A DNA stretch of 64,000 nt from Blastococcus sp. VKM Ac-2987 (lineage in GTDB: Bacteria; Actinomycetota; Actinomycetes; Mycobacteriales; Geodermatophilaceae). Positions within the stretch are counted from its first letter, which is position 1. Each line of letters starts with the position of its first letter. Shown piece after piece: positions 63,749 through 64,000 of this stretch. The position numbers were made by a program, and so were the translations under genes. Where the stretch lies: positions 1 to 64,000 of the forward strand of contig NZ_JAPVBG010000003.1 in the NCBI RefSeq assembly GCF_026967805.1, given 5' to 3'. The notes under the pieces are model-generated. The model had not been told where the DNA came from. It did no database searches and saw nothing but the letters and a program-made list of their open reading frames with translations.

Positions 63749-64000
63749 TGCTAGAGCCTACGGGCGCTCGAGGCAGAGCGTGTAGATGCGATTCGGCAAG
63801 CCGCGTCGACCCCGCTGAGAGGCGACTTTCGAAGCGGTGGCCTGTGCGTGGGACCGCACCACTCTCTCAACCGATCGCCGTCCGCTGCGGAGGCTTCTAC
63901 GCGGCCTACCTGTTCGAGCTTGCTGGCGGTGCCGCCGACCTGACGCCTGTCCCGTGTCAGTACAAGCCCCTCAGGTGCGCCGCGACAAAGGTTGAGCGGG
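63749..64000. other. Unresolved window end, possible partial minus-strand frame
   Basis: The minus strand stays open from 64000 to a TAG at 63753-63751, just before the DUF262 start, giving 82 codons of Arg/Ser-rich sequence with no family pattern. It could be the 3' end of a preceding gene of the same island or chance in AT-richer DNA. On the plus strand only short frames occur. I see no repeat or RNA gene here. Confidence 0.3.

Overview
The window is very GC-rich, with dense overlapping genes, many GTG and TTG starts and typical actinobacterial families: a DUF222/13E12-type HNH protein, a DUF6318-like lipoprotein, TIGR03086, an F420-type luciferase-like oxidoreductase, PPK2 and a giant CtpH/CtpI-type ATPase. 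I infer a member of the Actinomycetota, most likely Geodermatophilaceae (Geodermatophilus/Blastococcus/Modestobacter). The strongest taxonomic hint is an in-frame TAG at the selenocysteine position of a UGSC-family protein. UAG-programmed selenocysteine has been reported, as I recall by Mukai and colleagues in 2016, in Geodermatophilus and Blastococcus.

Region 1 (1-13.2 kb) is an acyl-CoA/ring-fission-like catabolic cluster. It holds a DHDPS-like lyase, two FAH-family hydrolases, an atypical SDR, a TetR regulator with a 26-bp operator-like dyad, an ADP-forming acyl-CoA synthetase, a crotonase and two acyl-CoA dehydrogenases. Next comes a thioredoxin-reductase-like/UGSC fusion whose Sec codon is TAG (10868-10870), then two tandem paralogs of unknown function. 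From 7450 to 13214 the genes are joined by 4-base ATGA/GTGA overlaps. The chain holds only if the TAG is read through. A hairpin 3' of the TAG places an apical G and U at positions 23 and 24 counted from the codon, as in the E. coli fdhF SECIS.

Region 2 (13.2-31 kb) holds the first of four ABM-like paralogs, the HNH protein and two exported proteins. It continues with an acyl-CoA ligase, an F420-type oxidoreductase, an amidase, a glutathionyl-hydroquinone-reductase-like protein, a DUF1810 protein, a mycothiol-type DinB-like protein and a copper amine oxidase. An amino-acid permease broken by a frameshift and an ABC exporter complete it.

Region 3 (31-47 kb) carries a small acidic lipoprotein followed by an 18-bp minisatellite, a DUF4407 protein, a GGDEF-EAL protein with a NUDIX-like partner, an intracellular PHB depolymerase, a 1502-residue P-type ATPase, a tautomerase, PPK2, an MFS transporter and an alpha/beta hydrolase. 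It ends with a MazEF-like toxin-antitoxin pair.

Region 4 (47-64 kb) has the other three ABM-like paralogs, each with a conserved 17-base hairpin about 42 bases upstream of its start. Among them are a second GGDEF-EAL protein, a hotdog protein and a cupin. Then follow a patatin, an S9 peptidase, an Excalibur protein and a TM0106-type nuclease-helicase. The right end is decayed: a multiply frameshifted crotonase pseudogene, a 3' remnant of a glutathionyl-hydroquinone-reductase-like gene, and a visibly AT-richer DUF262/DUF1524 (GmrSD-like) defence gene that looks acquired. No tRNA, rRNA, CRISPR array or selA/selB/selC/selD gene was seen.
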